A stretch of 64,000 nucleotides of DNA from Nostocoides_A vanveenii (GTDB taxonomy: Bacteria; Actinomycetota; Actinomycetes; Actinomycetales; Dermatophilaceae). Under the pieces are notes generated by a model that saw only the letters and a list, made by a program, of their open reading frames with translations, had not been told where the DNA came from and made no database searches. Of the stretch, positions 1 to 9,523 are shown piece after piece. Location of the stretch: the NCBI RefSeq assembly GCF_039531165.1, contig NZ_BAAAPN010000056.1:39695-103694 (forward strand). The letters are read 5' to 3'. A program made the translations under genes and the position numbers. Position 1 is the first letter of the stretch. Each line of letters opens with the position of its first letter.

Positions 1-116
1 GCGGCCATATCTCATCATCGCTGGTCAAGGAGATCAGCGGGCTCGGCGGTGAGATCAGGGGCATGGTGCCCGATCCGGTGCGCGATGCGCTCTATGCGCG
101 ACGGCCCGGCGCCTGA
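1..116 (+). CDS. coaD: Pantetheine-phosphate adenylyltransferase, C-terminal end (partial)
   Basis: Only the last 37 codons lie in the window; the frame enters at base 3 and stops at TGA 114-116. The tail begins GHISSSLVKEISGLGG, matching the ISSS-(L/M)V-(K/R) ATP-binding signature near the C-terminus of CoaD, which transfers AMP to 4'-phosphopantetheine to give dephospho-CoA in coenzyme A synthesis. The downstream order DUF177, rpmF, rnc, mutM is the usual actinobacterial neighbourhood of coaD and supports the call. Everything upstream is missing, so catalytic N-terminal motifs cannot be checked. Confidence 0.85.
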   Translation, partial: GHISSSLVKEISGLGGEIRGMVPDPVRDALYARRPGA

Positions 117-221
117 CGCTCCGCGATTTGGGCGGGTGCGTGCCGGGCGGTAGGCTTGACCTTCGGCCTGCCCGCGCATCCCTTGGGGCGGCCCTTTCCG
201 ATTGCCAGTCTGCGTGGAGCC

Positions 222-809
222 ATGAACCGTCTCGACCCTCGCTCGCCCATGGTGTTCAGCACCCTGGAGTTGGGCCGGCGACCCGGGACGATGCAGGAGC
301 TGACGCGGCGGATCGAGGCGCCCGAGGCCATCGGGACCGACGTGATCGCCGTGCCGGCCGGGTCTCCGCTCGAGGTCGGCCTCCGTTTGGAGTCCGTCCT
401 CGAAGGCGTGCTGGCGACCGGTGAGGTTCGTGCCACGGCCACCGGATCGTGCGTTCGCTGCCTGGAACCGGTCACCGCCTCGGTGACCGCACCTTTCCAG
501 GAGCTCTTCGTTCATCCCGAGCGTGTCGCCCACCATCGCAAGACGGGGGCGGTCGATGAGCAGACCGAAGAGTATGAAGTTCAGGGCGACCACATCGACC
601 TCGAGCCCGTGCTCGTGGATGCGGTCGTGCTCGCACTGCCCTTCCAGCCCGTATGCCGGCCGGACTGTCCCGGGTTGTGTTCCGAATGCGGAGCGCGCCT
701 CGCGGACGACCCCGGTCATCACCATGAACTGCTCGACCCGCGCTGGTCGCAGCTGACGGCTCTGTCCTCGTCGGCCGACGCGGACCACACCCAAGAGAAG
801 AGGAACTGA
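222..809 (+). CDS. DUF177 / YceD family protein
   Basis: A 195-residue cytoplasmic protein directly before rpmF, the conserved place of YceD/DUF177. The family is linked to ribosome or 23S rRNA maturation in bacteria and plastids, but its chemistry is not settled. The ATG at 222 is preferred over an upstream in-frame ATG at 156 because GGAG lies about 5 bases before it and family similarity starts near residue 10. Two cysteine groups are visible: CVRC near residue 77, and a C-terminal CRPDCPGLCSECG cluster, the likely metal-binding tail of the family. It ends one base before the rpmF start, so the two are probably co-translated. Confidence 0.85.
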   Translation: MNRLDPRSPMVFSTLELGRRPGTMQELTRRIEAPEAIGTDVIAVPAGSPLEVGLRLESVLEGVLATGEVRATATGSCVRCLEPVTASVTAPFQELFVHPERVAHHRKTGAVDEQTEEYEVQGDHIDLEPVLVDAVVLALPFQPVCRPDCPGLCSECGARLADDPGHHHELLDPRWSQLTALSSSADADHTQEKRN

Positions 810-810
810 C

Positions 811-1005
811 GTGGCTGTCCCGAAGCGGAAGACGTCCCGCTCCAACACCCGCTCGCGCCGCGCCAACTGGAAGGCCGCGCCGATCACCTTGACCACCTGC
901 CCGCAGTGCAAGTCGCCGAGCGTCCCGCACGTCGCCTGCCCGTCCTGCGGCACCTACAACGGCCGCCACTACGGCGTCGCCGAGCGCACCGAGCACCAGG
1001 CCTGA
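811..1005 (+). CDS. rpmF: 50S ribosomal protein L32
   Basis: A 64-residue protein starting MAVPKRKTSRSNTRSRR, the standard L32 N-terminus. It carries the zinc-ribbon cysteines CPQC and CPSC about ten residues apart, so this is the zinc-binding form of L32. It uses a GTG start with GAGGA about seven bases upstream, inside the end of the DUF177 gene. L32 sits near the peptidyl-transferase region of the large subunit. A zinc-independent paralogue may exist elsewhere, as is common in actinobacteria, but none is in this window. Confidence 0.97.
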   Translation: MAVPKRKTSRSNTRSRRANWKAAPITLTTCPQCKSPSVPHVACPSCGTYNGRHYGVAERTEHQA

Positions 1006-1018
1006 GCCGACGCGCGAC

Positions 1019-1735
1019 ATGCAGCGGCCCATCGACGAGCTTCGCACCGCCCTTGTGGAGGGCTGCGGCGTGGCCGTCGAGGGGTCGCTGCTGGCGTTGG
1101 CGCTGACCCACCGGTCCTACGCCTACGAAAACGGGGCGTTGCCCCACAACGAGCGGCTGGAGTTCCTCGGGGACTCCGTGCTCGGGATCGTCGTGACGGA
1201 CTACCTCTACCGGGCCTATCCCGCTGAGTCCGAGGGGCACCTGGCCAAGTTGCGCGCCGCCGTCGTCAACATGCGTGCCTTGGCCGACGTCGGACGGACC
1301 GTCGCCCTCGGTGACTATCTGCTGCTCGGCCGCGGTGAAGAGAGCACGGGCGGACGCGACAAGGCCTCGATCCTGGCCGATGCCACCGAGGCCGTCATCG
1401 GCGCGGTCTTCCTGACCGGCGGGCTACCGGCAGCGACGGACTTCGTCCACTATCTGCTCGACCCGGTGCTCGCGGCCTCGGCGCGGCTCGGTGCCGGGTT
1501 GGACTGGAAGACCTCCCTCCAAGAAGCCAGCGTCTCTCGCGACCTCGGGCCGGTCGAATACCGGATCGCCGAGGCCGGGCCCGAGCACGAGAAGGTCTTC
1601 ACGGCGAGCGCGGTCGTGGGCGGGGTGATCCGCGGCACCGGCGAAGGCCGGACCAAGAAGGACGCCGAGCAACGGGCCGCCGAGCAGGCCTGGCACGACA
1701 TCACCGCCTCGGCGCTGGCGCCGCCCGCGTGCTGA
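1019..1735 (+). CDS. rnc: Ribonuclease III
   Basis: A 238-residue double-strand-specific endoribonuclease that processes rRNA precursors and structured mRNAs. The catalytic signature NERLEFLGDSVL is near residues 41-52 and the second acidic motif DATEAVIGAVFL near 121-132; these supply the metal-binding Glu/Asp residues. The last 70 residues form a double-stranded-RNA-binding domain ending in a KKDAEQRAAEQAW helix. Length is normal for the family. It follows rpmF by 13 bases and precedes mutM by 7, an operon-like spacing. Confidence 0.97.
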   Translation: MQRPIDELRTALVEGCGVAVEGSLLALALTHRSYAYENGALPHNERLEFLGDSVLGIVVTDYLYRAYPAESEGHLAKLRAAVVNMRALADVGRTVALGDYLLLGRGEESTGGRDKASILADATEAVIGAVFLTGGLPAATDFVHYLLDPVLAASARLGAGLDWKTSLQEASVSRDLGPVEYRIAEAGPEHEKVFTASAVVGGVIRGTGEGRTKKDAEQRAAEQAWHDITASALAPPAC

Positions 1736-1742
1736 ATACGTC

Positions 1743-2606
1743 ATGCCCGAACTCCCCGAGGTCGAGGTCGTTCGCCGCGGCGTCGCCGCGCACGTCCTCG
1801 GCCGGGAAATCGCCGCCACCACCACGTTTGGCGCGCGCGTGCTTCGCCGTCATGCGCCCGGACCGGCGGATTTCGCCGACCGGCTGACCGGCCGGGTCAT
1901 CACCGAGGCGCGCCGGCGCGGGAAGTATCTGTGGCTGGTCGTCGGCGACGACGCCTTGGTGGTGCACCTGGGGATGAGCGGGCAGTTGCTGCTCGCGCCC
2001 CCGGGCGCGCCGGACCCCAAGCATCTGCACGCACGCTTCACCTTCGCCCCGGATGCCACGCGCGAACCGCTGGAGTTGCATTTCGTCGACCAGCGCACCT
2101 TCCGCGGCCTTGCGCTCGTCGAGCGCAACGCCGACGGGATCCCGCTGCCCGTAGCGCATATCGCGCGGGATCCTTTCGACCCGGAGTTCGACCCGCTCGC
2201 CGTGGCCCGGCGGATCGTGGGCCGGGCGTCGGGGATCAAGCGGCAATTGCTGGACCAGACGATCGTCTCGGGGATCGGCAATATCTATGCCGACGAGGCG
2301 CTCTGGCGGGCGCGGATTCACGGCGAGCGCCCGGGGGAGCGGCTGACCAAGCCCGCCGTCGTGCGGTTGCTCGATCACGCCCGCACGGTGATGACCGACG
2401 CCCTCGGCGAGGGCGGGACCAGCTTCGACAGCCTGTATGTCAACGTCAACGGTGAGTCGGGCTACTTCTCCCGGTCGCTGCAGGCATACGGCCGGGAAGG
2501 GCAGCCGTGCCGTCGCTGCGGGACGCCGATCCGGCGCGAGCACTTCATGAACCGCTCGTCCTACTCCTGTCCCCACTGCCAGAAGCGGCCCCAGACAACG
2601 AGGTAG
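1743..2606 (+). CDS. mutM: Formamidopyrimidine-DNA glycosylase
   Basis: A 287-residue base-excision repair enzyme that removes 8-oxoguanine and formamidopyrimidine and nicks the abasic site. It begins MPELPEVEVVRRG: after Met removal Pro1 is the nucleophile and Glu2 the acid. The helix-two-turn-helix region QTIVSGIGNIYADEALW is near residue 175. The C-terminal zinc finger has CRRCGTPI followed by CPHC. All expected motifs are intact. It closes the rnc-mutM unit; the next gene downstream is on the other strand. Confidence 0.97.
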   Translation: MPELPEVEVVRRGVAAHVLGREIAATTTFGARVLRRHAPGPADFADRLTGRVITEARRRGKYLWLVVGDDALVVHLGMSGQLLLAPPGAPDPKHLHARFTFAPDATREPLELHFVDQRTFRGLALVERNADGIPLPVAHIARDPFDPEFDPLAVARRIVGRASGIKRQLLDQTIVSGIGNIYADEALWRARIHGERPGERLTKPAVVRLLDHARTVMTDALGEGGTSFDSLYVNVNGESGYFSRSLQAYGREGQPCRRCGTPIRREHFMNRSSYSCPHCQKRPQTTR

Positions 2607-2745
2607 CCAGTTCTTCGTCCAAGGCCGCTTCCGTGCGCATGGCTCGCATCTCAGGGGTGGTCGAAGGGGTTGATCAAGGTCAAGTCGCTCACCTGGTCGA
2701 AATCCTTGATAGGACCCTGAGGCATCCGTCTCGAGCGGCAGTGCC

Positions 2746-3035
2746 TCAAGGCTCGTTGACGGGGTCAAGGGTGCGATAGCCCAGCGCGGTTGCGGCGGCG
2801 ATCATGCCCGCGTCATGGCTGACGATGGTCGCGTCGAGCCCGGAGGCGATCACCGAGCCCAGATGGATCGCGTCCAGGGTCTTGACCTGCGGCTCGATCG
2901 CCTCGGATGCGGCCAGCACGCCCTCGGTCACTGGCACCAGGGCCAGAACGTCGAGGATCTCGTCACGCCGGATCACCGGCAGGCCCTCGCGGGGAAGAAC
3001 CGGGTCAACTCGGTGCGCAGGATCCTGGACGTAAC
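2746..3035 (-). pseudogene. Remnant of a VapC-type PIN-domain toxin
   Basis: The readable C-terminal half (76 codons from ATG 2976) contains KTLDAIHLGSVIASGLDAT and VSHDAGMIAAATALGY, typical of the second half of VapC PIN ribonucleases, including the acidic TLDAIH and SHDAGM positions. The matching upstream segment SRILRTELTRFF, also PIN-like, is in another frame at about 2994-3029, so a frameshift separates them. The N-terminal DT/S-ALV strand is absent and no VapB antitoxin is visible. I read this as a dead toxin fragment. The 140 bases between it and mutM show no gene. Confidence 0.6.
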
Positions 3036-3147
3036 CGGAACAAAATTTCTACAAATATCGACCAGTTGGGACCGCAACTCCGACGTCGTGTTCACACGAC
3101 GGGGCTGGGTTGCCCGCTGGACGGGGTTGGGTTGCCCTCTCGACGGG

Positions 3148-5058
3148 TCAGGGGATGGGGAGCTTCTTGAGCTTGACGGCCTTGCCCGTATGCCGTTCGG
3201 ACAAGTCCGCGAAGGCCTGCCGGATCGTGGCGGCATAGACGTGTTGTCCGGTCATGCTCGGGTGGATGCCGTCGGGCTGGAGGGCGCCTGTGGCGCGCGC
3301 GAGCGCGCCATTCCAGTCGGCGACGATGACATTGGCATAGTCGCCGGCCACCCGCGCGAGCGTGGCGTTGTCGCGGGCGGTGCGCGCCATGTTCAGGTGG
3401 ATATTGACCAGGACAACCATGCGCTTGGGCCCCAGCCGGTTCAGGATCGCGCGCAGGTCTGTCTCGTCGACACCGGCGTTGGTGCCGAAGGAGAGGATCA
3501 CCCCGCGCCGGATGTCATGCCCGGAGGCCATGATCGCCGCTAGGCCAGCCGACCATCGACGGTTGGACTTCGCGTCGATCCGGATCCCGGGGAAGTAGTA
3601 GCGCAGCGCCGGGACGCTGCCGACCATCATCGAGTCGCCGTAGGCGTCGATCTGGGAGCCCTTGGGCATCGTGAAACCGGCGTCCAGCACGATCCTGGGG
3701 CTCGCCGCCGTTGAGGGGGTCCGCGTGGCCGCCTTCTCCTGGGCCTCGATGAGCCTTTGCGTCGAGGTCTGCGCCGGTGCGGTCGCCACGATCGCCAGGG
3801 TGGCGAGCACGGCGGCAGCGGCCGCTGCGGCCACCCCCCGTTGCACGGATGTGCCGCGCCCGATTGTGACGGTGCCGAGCCGCGACCAGGCGCCACGCCA
3901 GCCGAGTCGGCGGATGGGCGACTCCACGAAGCGGTAGGACAGATCGGCCAGCGCCAACGTCACCACGACGCACCAGGCGCGCGACCACAGGAAGCCCGGT
4001 GCCCCAGGCACACTCGGATTGTCCGCGTTGACGATCAGGATGACCGGCCAGTGCCACAAGTAGATGCCATAGGAGCGCTCGCCCACCCAGCGCGTGGCGG
4101 GCAGGTCGAGGGCCTGGCTGAACCGGCCGCCGCTCACCGCGCTGGCGACAAGCACGACGGTGGCGAGCGTGGCCAGGGCCAGGCCGCCGCGGAAGGTGAA
4201 CGAGCGGCTCTCGTCGAGCCACCACATCAGCCCCGCGAGCACGGCGCCCGCGGCGAGCGTGCCCGGGCGCCGGATCGCCGCCCAGCGCGGCCCGGCCAGG
4301 GTGGCGCGACCCGGGCCGGCGAACCAGAAGGCCAAGGCAGCGCCCAGCATCAGCCCGACGACGTGGGTGTCGGTGCCGTAGTAGACCCGCGTGGCCCCCA
4401 GGTCGGGATCGAAGTGGACGCCCATCCACAGCGCGGAGGCCGCCCCCAGCGTCAGCGGAACAGCGATGCGCGCGCGCACCGAGGGGACATGGCGCAGCAG
4501 CAGCCAGGTCGTCAGCGGCCACCCAAGGTAGAACTGCTCCTCGACGGCCAGCGACCACAAGTTGGTGAACAACTGCGGCGTCGTGGACGCGAAGTAGTCG
4601 GCTCCAGCGGCGATCTGGACCCAGTTGTAGGAGAAGGTCAGTGCGCCGAGCACCTCGCGGCCGATGCCGACGAGCAGGTCGGTCTGGACCAGCTGGGCGA
4701 GCACGATGCTCAGCGGCAGGCACAGCAGCAGCGCAGGAAGAAGGCGGCGCGCGCGCCGGCCCCAGAAGCCGGCGAAGTCCACCGTGCCGGTCCGCGCCTG
4801 CTCGCGCACGAGCAAGGTGGTGATCAAGAAGCCCGAGACGACGAAGAAGATATCGACGCCCAGGAAGCCGCCGGGCAGCCAGGCCGGGTTGAGGTGGAAG
4901 ATCACGACAGCGGCGATGGCGATCGTGCGCAGTCCGTCGAGCCCGGCGAGGCGCGCGGCGCTGGCGGCACGGCTGGGGACAACCGCAGACGTCGCGGCGG
5001 GCGCCTGAACCGTAGCCACGGCCGAAGCGCTCGACGGCGTGACGATCACCTGACTCAC
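3148..5058 (-). CDS. Membrane acyltransferase (OafA/acyltransferase-3) with C-terminal SGNH domain
   Basis: About 636 residues. The N-terminal part begins LAGLDGLRTIAIAAVVIFHL and includes GFLGVDIFFVVSGFLIT and FWGRRARRLLPA, hallmarks of the acyltransferase-3 family, whose roughly ten membrane helices carry an acyl group (often acetyl) across the membrane. The last 190 residues form an SGNH-hydrolase-like domain with AYGDSMMVGS as block I (Ser nucleophile) and PDGIHPS as the catalytic Asp/His block. Such two-domain proteins O-acetylate cell-wall or surface polysaccharides; the acceptor here is unknown. GTG 5058 is chosen because AGGAGG sits four bases upstream; GTG 5049 is an alternative. It is transcribed divergently from acyP. 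Confidence 0.85.
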   Translation of the reverse strand: MSQVIVTPSSASAVATVQAPAATSAVVPSRAASAARLAGLDGLRTIAIAAVVIFHLNPAWLPGGFLGVDIFFVVSGFLITTLLVREQARTGTVDFAGFWGRRARRLLPALLLCLPLSIVLAQLVQTDLLVGIGREVLGALTFSYNWVQIAAGADYFASTTPQLFTNLWSLAVEEQFYLGWPLTTWLLLRHVPSVRARIAVPLTLGAASALWMGVHFDPDLGATRVYYGTDTHVVGLMLGAALAFWFAGPGRATLAGPRWAAIRRPGTLAAGAVLAGLMWWLDESRSFTFRGGLALATLATVVLVASAVSGGRFSQALDLPATRWVGERSYGIYLWHWPVILIVNADNPSVPGAPGFLWSRAWCVVVTLALADLSYRFVESPIRRLGWRGAWSRLGTVTIGRGTSVQRGVAAAAAAAVLATLAIVATAPAQTSTQRLIEAQEKAATRTPSTAASPRIVLDAGFTMPKGSQIDAYGDSMMVGSVPALRYYFPGIRIDAKSNRRWSAGLAAIMASGHDIRRGVILSFGTNAGVDETDLRAILNRLGPKRMVVLVNIHLNMARTARDNATLARVAGDYANVIVADWNGALARATGALQPDGIHPSMTGQHVYAATIRQAFADLSERHTGKAVKLKKLPIP

Positions 5059-5168
5059 GACACCTCCTGCGGACAACTCGCTCGATAGATCAACTCGTGC
5101 CCACCGTAAAGATGACCACCGACAGCCCGGGGGAGGCACGCGGGAGTGGCGCGGCATACGGTGGCTGA

Positions 5169-5462
5169 ATGAGCGGCGACGAGCGTGTGGTGACCTATGT
5201 CCGCGGGCGGGTCCAGGGCGTCGGATTCCGCTGGTGGACCCGGGCTCGGGCGCTTGAACTCGGCCTGGCCGGATATGCCCGCAACACCGACGATGGCCGG
5301 GTGGAGATCTGCGCCGAGGGGGAGCGCGCCGCCCTCGAGGACCTGATCGCCCTGCTGACCGAGTTCCCCAGCACCACCCGTCGCCCGGGCCGGGTCACCG
5401 CAGTCGCCGAGCCGGTGTGGCGGGAGGCGACCGGGCGCTATACGGGCTTCGTGGAACGCTGA
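5169..5462 (+). CDS. acyP: Acylphosphatase
   Basis: A 97-residue cytosolic enzyme that hydrolyses carboxyl-phosphate bonds such as acetyl phosphate. The active-site loop VRGRVQGVGFRWWTR carries the phosphate-binding Arg, and the GYARNTDDGRVEI segment the catalytic Asn. Length is typical. No Shine-Dalgarno is evident; TACGGT about nine bases before the ATG could act as a -10 for a leaderless message. That hexamer is part of a GGCATAC copy at about 5153, the repeated motif described in the findings. Confidence 0.93.
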   Translation: MSGDERVVTYVRGRVQGVGFRWWTRARALELGLAGYARNTDDGRVEICAEGERAALEDLIALLTEFPSTTRRPGRVTAVAEPVWREATGRYTGFVER

Positions 5463-5497
5463 GTCGGCGTCCACGCCGATGACCTAAATTGCCGCGC

Positions 5498-5800
5498 ATG
5501 ACAGGGGATGCGCCGGCCGAACTGCTGCGTCTGCGATCGAGCATCGACAATATCGACGCCGCTCTCGTCCATCTGCTCGCCGAGCGCTTCAAGGCCACCC
5601 AGCAGGTTGGTGAGCTCAAGGCCCGGTCCGGTATGCCGCCCGCCGACCCCGCGCGCGAGGAGCGTCAGATCGCGCGCCTGCGGGCCCTCGCCCACGACGC
5701 CGGCCTCGACCCGCATTTCGCGGAGAAGTTCCTGAACTTCATCATTGCCGAGGTCATCCGCCACCACGAGGCGATTGCCGGGGTCGACCCGCGCGCCTGA
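5498..5800 (+). CDS. Chorismate mutase (AroQ class)
   Basis: A 100-residue all-helical chorismate mutase, which converts chorismate to prephenate for phenylalanine and tyrosine. The pattern LLRLRSSIDNIDAALVHLLAER, then KARSGMPPADPAREERQIARL, and a third helix near EKFLNFIIAEVIRHHEAI fits AroQ, with the Arg and Lys ligands in place. ATG 5498 is preferred to TTG 5489. TAAATT lies eight bases upstream and no ribosome site is seen, suggesting a leaderless transcript. It is not fused to a dehydratase or DAHP synthase. Confidence 0.9.
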   Translation: MTGDAPAELLRLRSSIDNIDAALVHLLAERFKATQQVGELKARSGMPPADPAREERQIARLRALAHDAGLDPHFAEKFLNFIIAEVIRHHEAIAGVDPRA

Positions 5801-5906
5801 CCGGGGCCTGTCGGGGCCCGCGGGTAGAGTCTGCGGCGTTCCGGGGAGGCCGGATCCGGCGACGCCCGTGACGCCGCCGCCTGACCGAGAGCTGACGACG
5901 CGCCGT

Positions 5907-8900
5907 ATGCATCTGAAGACATTGACCCTCAAGGGGTTCAAGTCGTTTGCCTCGGCCACGACCTTCCGGCTCGAGCCGGGCGTCACCGCGATCGTCGGCC
6001 CCAACGGCTCCGGCAAGTCCAATGTCGTCGACGCCCTGGCCTGGGTGATGGGGGAGCAAGGCGCCAAGTCCCTGCGCGGCGGCAAGATGGAGGACGTCAT
6101 CTTCGCCGGCACCGCCGGCCGGGCGCCCCTGGGGCGGGCCGAAGTCGCCCTGACCATCGACAACAGCGACGGTGCGCTCCCGATCGACTACACCGAGGTG
6201 ACGATCGCCCGGACGATGTTTCGCGGCGGCGGTTCGGAATACGCGATCAATGGCACGTCCTGCCGGCTGCTCGATGTCCAGGAGCTGCTCTCCGACTCCG
6301 GCATCGGTCGCGAGATGCACGTCATCGTCGGCCAGGGTCAACTGGACACCGTGCTTCGGGCCACTCCGGAGGAGCGCCGCGGCTTCATCGAGGAGGCGGC
6401 CGGTGTCCTGAAGCACCGCAAGCGCAAGGAACGCGCGCTGCGCAAGCTGGAGACGATGGAGGCAAATCTCACCCGCGTTGCCGACCTGACCAGCGAAATC
6501 CGGCGTCAACTCGGCCCGCTCGGTCGCCAGGCCGAGGCCGCCCGCAAGGCCGCCATCATCCAGGCCGACGCCCGGGATGCCCGCCTGCGGCTGCTCGCCG
6601 ACGAACTCGCGCAGCTGCTGGCGACCATGGAGCAAGATGTCGCCGACGAGACCGCCCTGGTGCGCCGCCGGGCCGAGTTCGAGGGCGCCGTCGCGGCCGC
6701 CCGGGCTGCTGTGGCCGATCTCGAGGCGGCCGTCGCGCTGGCGGCGCCGGCCCTCACATCGGCCCGCGAACGGTATGTCGCGCTGCGCAGCGTGCGCGAA
6801 CGTCTCGACAGCATCGACTCCCTGGCCGCCGAGCGCCTGCGACTGCTGCGCAGCGACGACGAGGTGGAGACCACCACCGGTCGCGATCCCGAGGAACTGA
6901 TGGAGCAGGCGCGCGCGGCTCGGCAGCAGGAGGAAGCTCTGGCGGCCGACGTGGGGGTCGCGGCGGCCGCTCTCACCGATTCGGTGGCCGCGCGTGAGAT
7001 CGCGGAGGGGGCGGCACTGGCGGAGCAGAAGCGCGTCGCCGCGCTCGCCCGCGCCGCCGCGGACCGCCGTGAAGGCCTGGCCAAACTTGCCGGCCAGGTC
7101 GCAGCACGCACCAGCCGGATCGAGGCGGCCGAGGGTGAGAGGGGTCGGCTGACCGATGCCGCCGCGGCGTCCGCCCAGCGGGCCACCGCTGCCCAGCAGG
7201 AGTTCGCGGCGCTCGAGGCCGGAATCGCTGCTGAGGAGGAGGGCGAGGAGGGGCTCGACGCGGCATACGAGAAGTCCGCGGAGCGGCAGGCGCAGGCAGA
7301 GGCCGAGTTGGAGCGATGGACCGAGGCCGGGCGCGTCGCCGATCGCGAGCGCGGCGCCCTCTCCGCCCGGTTGGACGCGCTGCGCTTGAGCTTGCGTCGC
7401 AAGAACGGCGCTGCGCACCTGCTAGCGGGCGTGCCCCGGCCCGGCTTGGGCGCCGCGCTCACGACCCAGGTCCGGGTCCACCCCGGCGACGAGGTCGCCG
7501 TCGCCGCCGCACTGGGTGGAGCTGCAGAGGCGCTCATCGCTGCCGGGGTCGACATCGCTGTGGATGCGCTGGCGAGTCTGCGTGCCGATGCGGCCGGGCG
7601 CGCAAGCCTGCTGGTCAGTGGCGCGCACCCGCCCGATCGCGCCTCCTGGCCGGCGTTGCCGACGCAGGCCCGATGGGCGGTCGACGCGCTCACCGCTCCC
7701 GACGACCTGATCCCCGCGCTGTCCGCCATTCTCGACCGCGTCGCGCTGGTGCCGTCCGCCGATGACGCGGCCCGGCTCGTCGCCGAGCGGCCGGAGCTGA
7801 CGGCGGTCACCGCCGACGGTGATGTCTTCACCGCGGCGCTGGTCAGCGGCGGCAGCGCCGACGCGCCGAGCTTGATCGAGGTGCAGGCCGCGGTCGATGA
7901 GACCGAAGGGCGCCTCAGTGAAGTGACCCGACGCGCCGAGGAGGCGCGCTTCCGGCTGGCCGGCGCCCGCGAGGCCGTCCGTGAGGCCACCCAAGCCGCC
8001 CAGAGCCACCTGGAGCGCTTGCACGAATCGGATGCCCGGATGGCGGCGGTCGCCGAGCGGCTCGGCGCCCTCGGCAGCGCCGCGCGCGCTGCCCGCGCCG
8101 AGGCCGAGCGTCTCGAAAAGGCTCGTGACCAGGCGCGATCCGCAATCGAGACCGAACGGGTCGCCCTCGCCGAACTCACCGAGCGCTATGACGCAGCCCG
8201 CGTCGAACCGGCGGCGGACGATGCCGAGGTGCCCGACCGCACCGCCGAGTTGGTGGCTGCTGCCAGTGCGGCGCGGGCCGCCGAGACCGACGCTCGCCTG
8301 CAGCTGCGCACCAAGGAGGAACGCGCTCGCGCCCTCAGCGGCCGGGCGGCCTCCCTCGAAGGTGCTGCCCGCAACGAACTCGCCGCCCGCCAGCGCCTCC
8401 AGGCCCGCCGCGAGCGCCGCGCCAAGGAGGCCGAGGTCGCCCAGAGCGTCGCCGTTGCCAGCACGTATGCCGTGGCTCGCCTCGCCGCGGCCACCGACCT
8501 TGCGGGGTCGGACGTGGCCGCCGGGGACGCCGAGCGGGCCGCCCGCGACCTGCGGCTGAGCGAGCTGCGCGCCGCGCAGGCGAGCGCTCAGGACGAGTTG
8601 GCCGCGCTGACCGACGAGGTCCACCGCGACGAGGTGGCCCGCGCCGCCCAGCAGGCTCGGGTGGAGCAACTGCGCGCCAAGGCCGTCGACGAACTCGGCA
8701 TCGACCCGGACGTGCTCGTCGAGGACTTCGGCCCGCATCACCTCGTGCCCGTCTTCGTGCCAGACGGGGCCGAGCCGGTGGCCCCGCTGGCATACGTCCG
8801 CGAGGAGCAGGAGAAGCGGTTGCGGCGTGCCGACCGCGGCCTACGCGAACTGGGGCGGATCAACCCGCTGGCACTGGAGGAGTTCGCGGCACTGGAGGAG

Positions 8901-9461
8901 CGGCACGGGTTCTTGACCAAGCAGATGGAGGATCTCAAGGCCTCCAAACGCGACCTGCTCGACATCGTGCGTGAGGTCGACCAGCGGGTCGAGGAGGTCT
9001 TCACAGCGGCCTACCACGACACGGCGGAGCAGTTCGAGCGGGTTTTCGCCCGGCTCTTCCCGGGCGGTGAGGGCCGGCTGTCGTTGACCGACCCCTCGGA
9101 CATGCTGACCACCGGGATCGAAGTCGAGGCGCGTCCGCCCGGCAAGAAGATCAAGCGCCTGTCGTTGCTCTCCGGTGGCGAACGCTCGCTCGTCGCGGTG
9201 GCTCTTCTGGTCGCGATCTTCAAGGCCCGGCCGAGCCCGTTCTACATCATGGACGAGGTCGAGGCCGCCCTCGACGACACCAACCTCGGGCGTCTGATCA
9301 CGCTATTTGACGAATTGCGCGCCTCGAGCCAGTTGATCGTCATCACCCACCAGAAGCGCACGATGGAGGTCGCCGACGCCCTCTACGGCGTCTCGATGCG
9401 CGGCGACGGCGTGACGGCCGTGGTCTCGCAGCGAATGCGGACCGGCGCCGACGCGGAGTGA
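5907..9461 (+). CDS. smc: Chromosome segregation protein SMC
   Basis: A 1184-residue condensin ATPase that compacts and segregates the chromosome with ScpA and ScpB. The N-terminal head has FKSFA and Walker A GPNGSGKSN at residues 32-40. Long Ala/Glu/Arg-rich coiled coils at about 170-500 and 660-1000 flank a globular hinge at about 505-650. The C-terminal head has the ABC signature LSGGERSL near 1088 and Walker B YIMDEVEAALDDTN near 1113. ATG 5907 is chosen because MHLKTLTLKGFKSFA is the canonical N-terminus; the frame is open 54 codons further upstream without family similarity. Large open frames on the opposite strand are shadows. Confidence 0.97.
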   Translation: MHLKTLTLKGFKSFASATTFRLEPGVTAIVGPNGSGKSNVVDALAWVMGEQGAKSLRGGKMEDVIFAGTAGRAPLGRAEVALTIDNSDGALPIDYTEVTIARTMFRGGGSEYAINGTSCRLLDVQELLSDSGIGREMHVIVGQGQLDTVLRATPEERRGFIEEAAGVLKHRKRKERALRKLETMEANLTRVADLTSEIRRQLGPLGRQAEAARKAAIIQADARDARLRLLADELAQLLATMEQDVADETALVRRRAEFEGAVAAARAAVADLEAAVALAAPALTSARERYVALRSVRERLDSIDSLAAERLRLLRSDDEVETTTGRDPEELMEQARAARQQEEALAADVGVAAAALTDSVAAREIAEGAALAEQKRVAALARAAADRREGLAKLAGQVAARTSRIEAAEGERGRLTDAAAASAQRATAAQQEFAALEAGIAAEEEGEEGLDAAYEKSAERQAQAEAELERWTEAGRVADRERGALSARLDALRLSLRRKNGAAHLLAGVPRPGLGAALTTQVRVHPGDEVAVAAALGGAAEALIAAGVDIAVDALASLRADAAGRASLLVSGAHPPDRASWPALPTQARWAVDALTAPDDLIPALSAILDRVALVPSADDAARLVAERPELTAVTADGDVFTAALVSGGSADAPSLIEVQAAVDETEGRLSEVTRRAEEARFRLAGAREAVREATQAAQSHLERLHESDARMAAVAERLGALGSAARAARAEAERLEKARDQARSAIETERVALAELTERYDAARVEPAADDAEVPDRTAELVAAASAARAAETDARLQLRTKEERARALSGRAASLEGAARNELAARQRLQARRERRAKEAEVAQSVAVASTYAVARLAAATDLAGSDVAAGDAERAARDLRLSELRAAQASAQDELAALTDEVHRDEVARAAQQARVEQLRAKAVDELGIDPDVLVEDFGPHHLVPVFVPDGAEPVAPLAYVREEQEKRLRRADRGLRELGRINPLALEEFAALEERHGFLTKQMEDLKASKRDLLDIVREVDQRVEEVFTAAYHDTAEQFERVFARLFPGGEGRLSLTDPSDMLTTGIEVEARPPGKKIKRLSLLSGGERSLVAVALLVAIFKARPSPFYIMDEVEAALDDTNLGRLITLFDELRASSQLIVITHQKRTMEVADALYGVSMRGDGVTAVVSQRMRTGADAE

Positions 9462-9523
9462 CGGCGTCCATCCGACGCTTCCAGGTGTGTCGGAAACCCG
9501 CCGTATGAAGGCGGGCTCCCAAG

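Noticed and set aside
3757..5088. 443-codon plus-strand frame opposite the acyltransferase
   Set aside because: Gln/Arg/Gly-rich shadow without domain features; the minus-strand gene has clear acyltransferase and SGNH motifs.
5754..8741. Several long minus-strand frames (up to 557 codons) opposite smc
   Set aside because: Composition shadows of a GC-rich coiled-coil gene, with no recognisable motifs.
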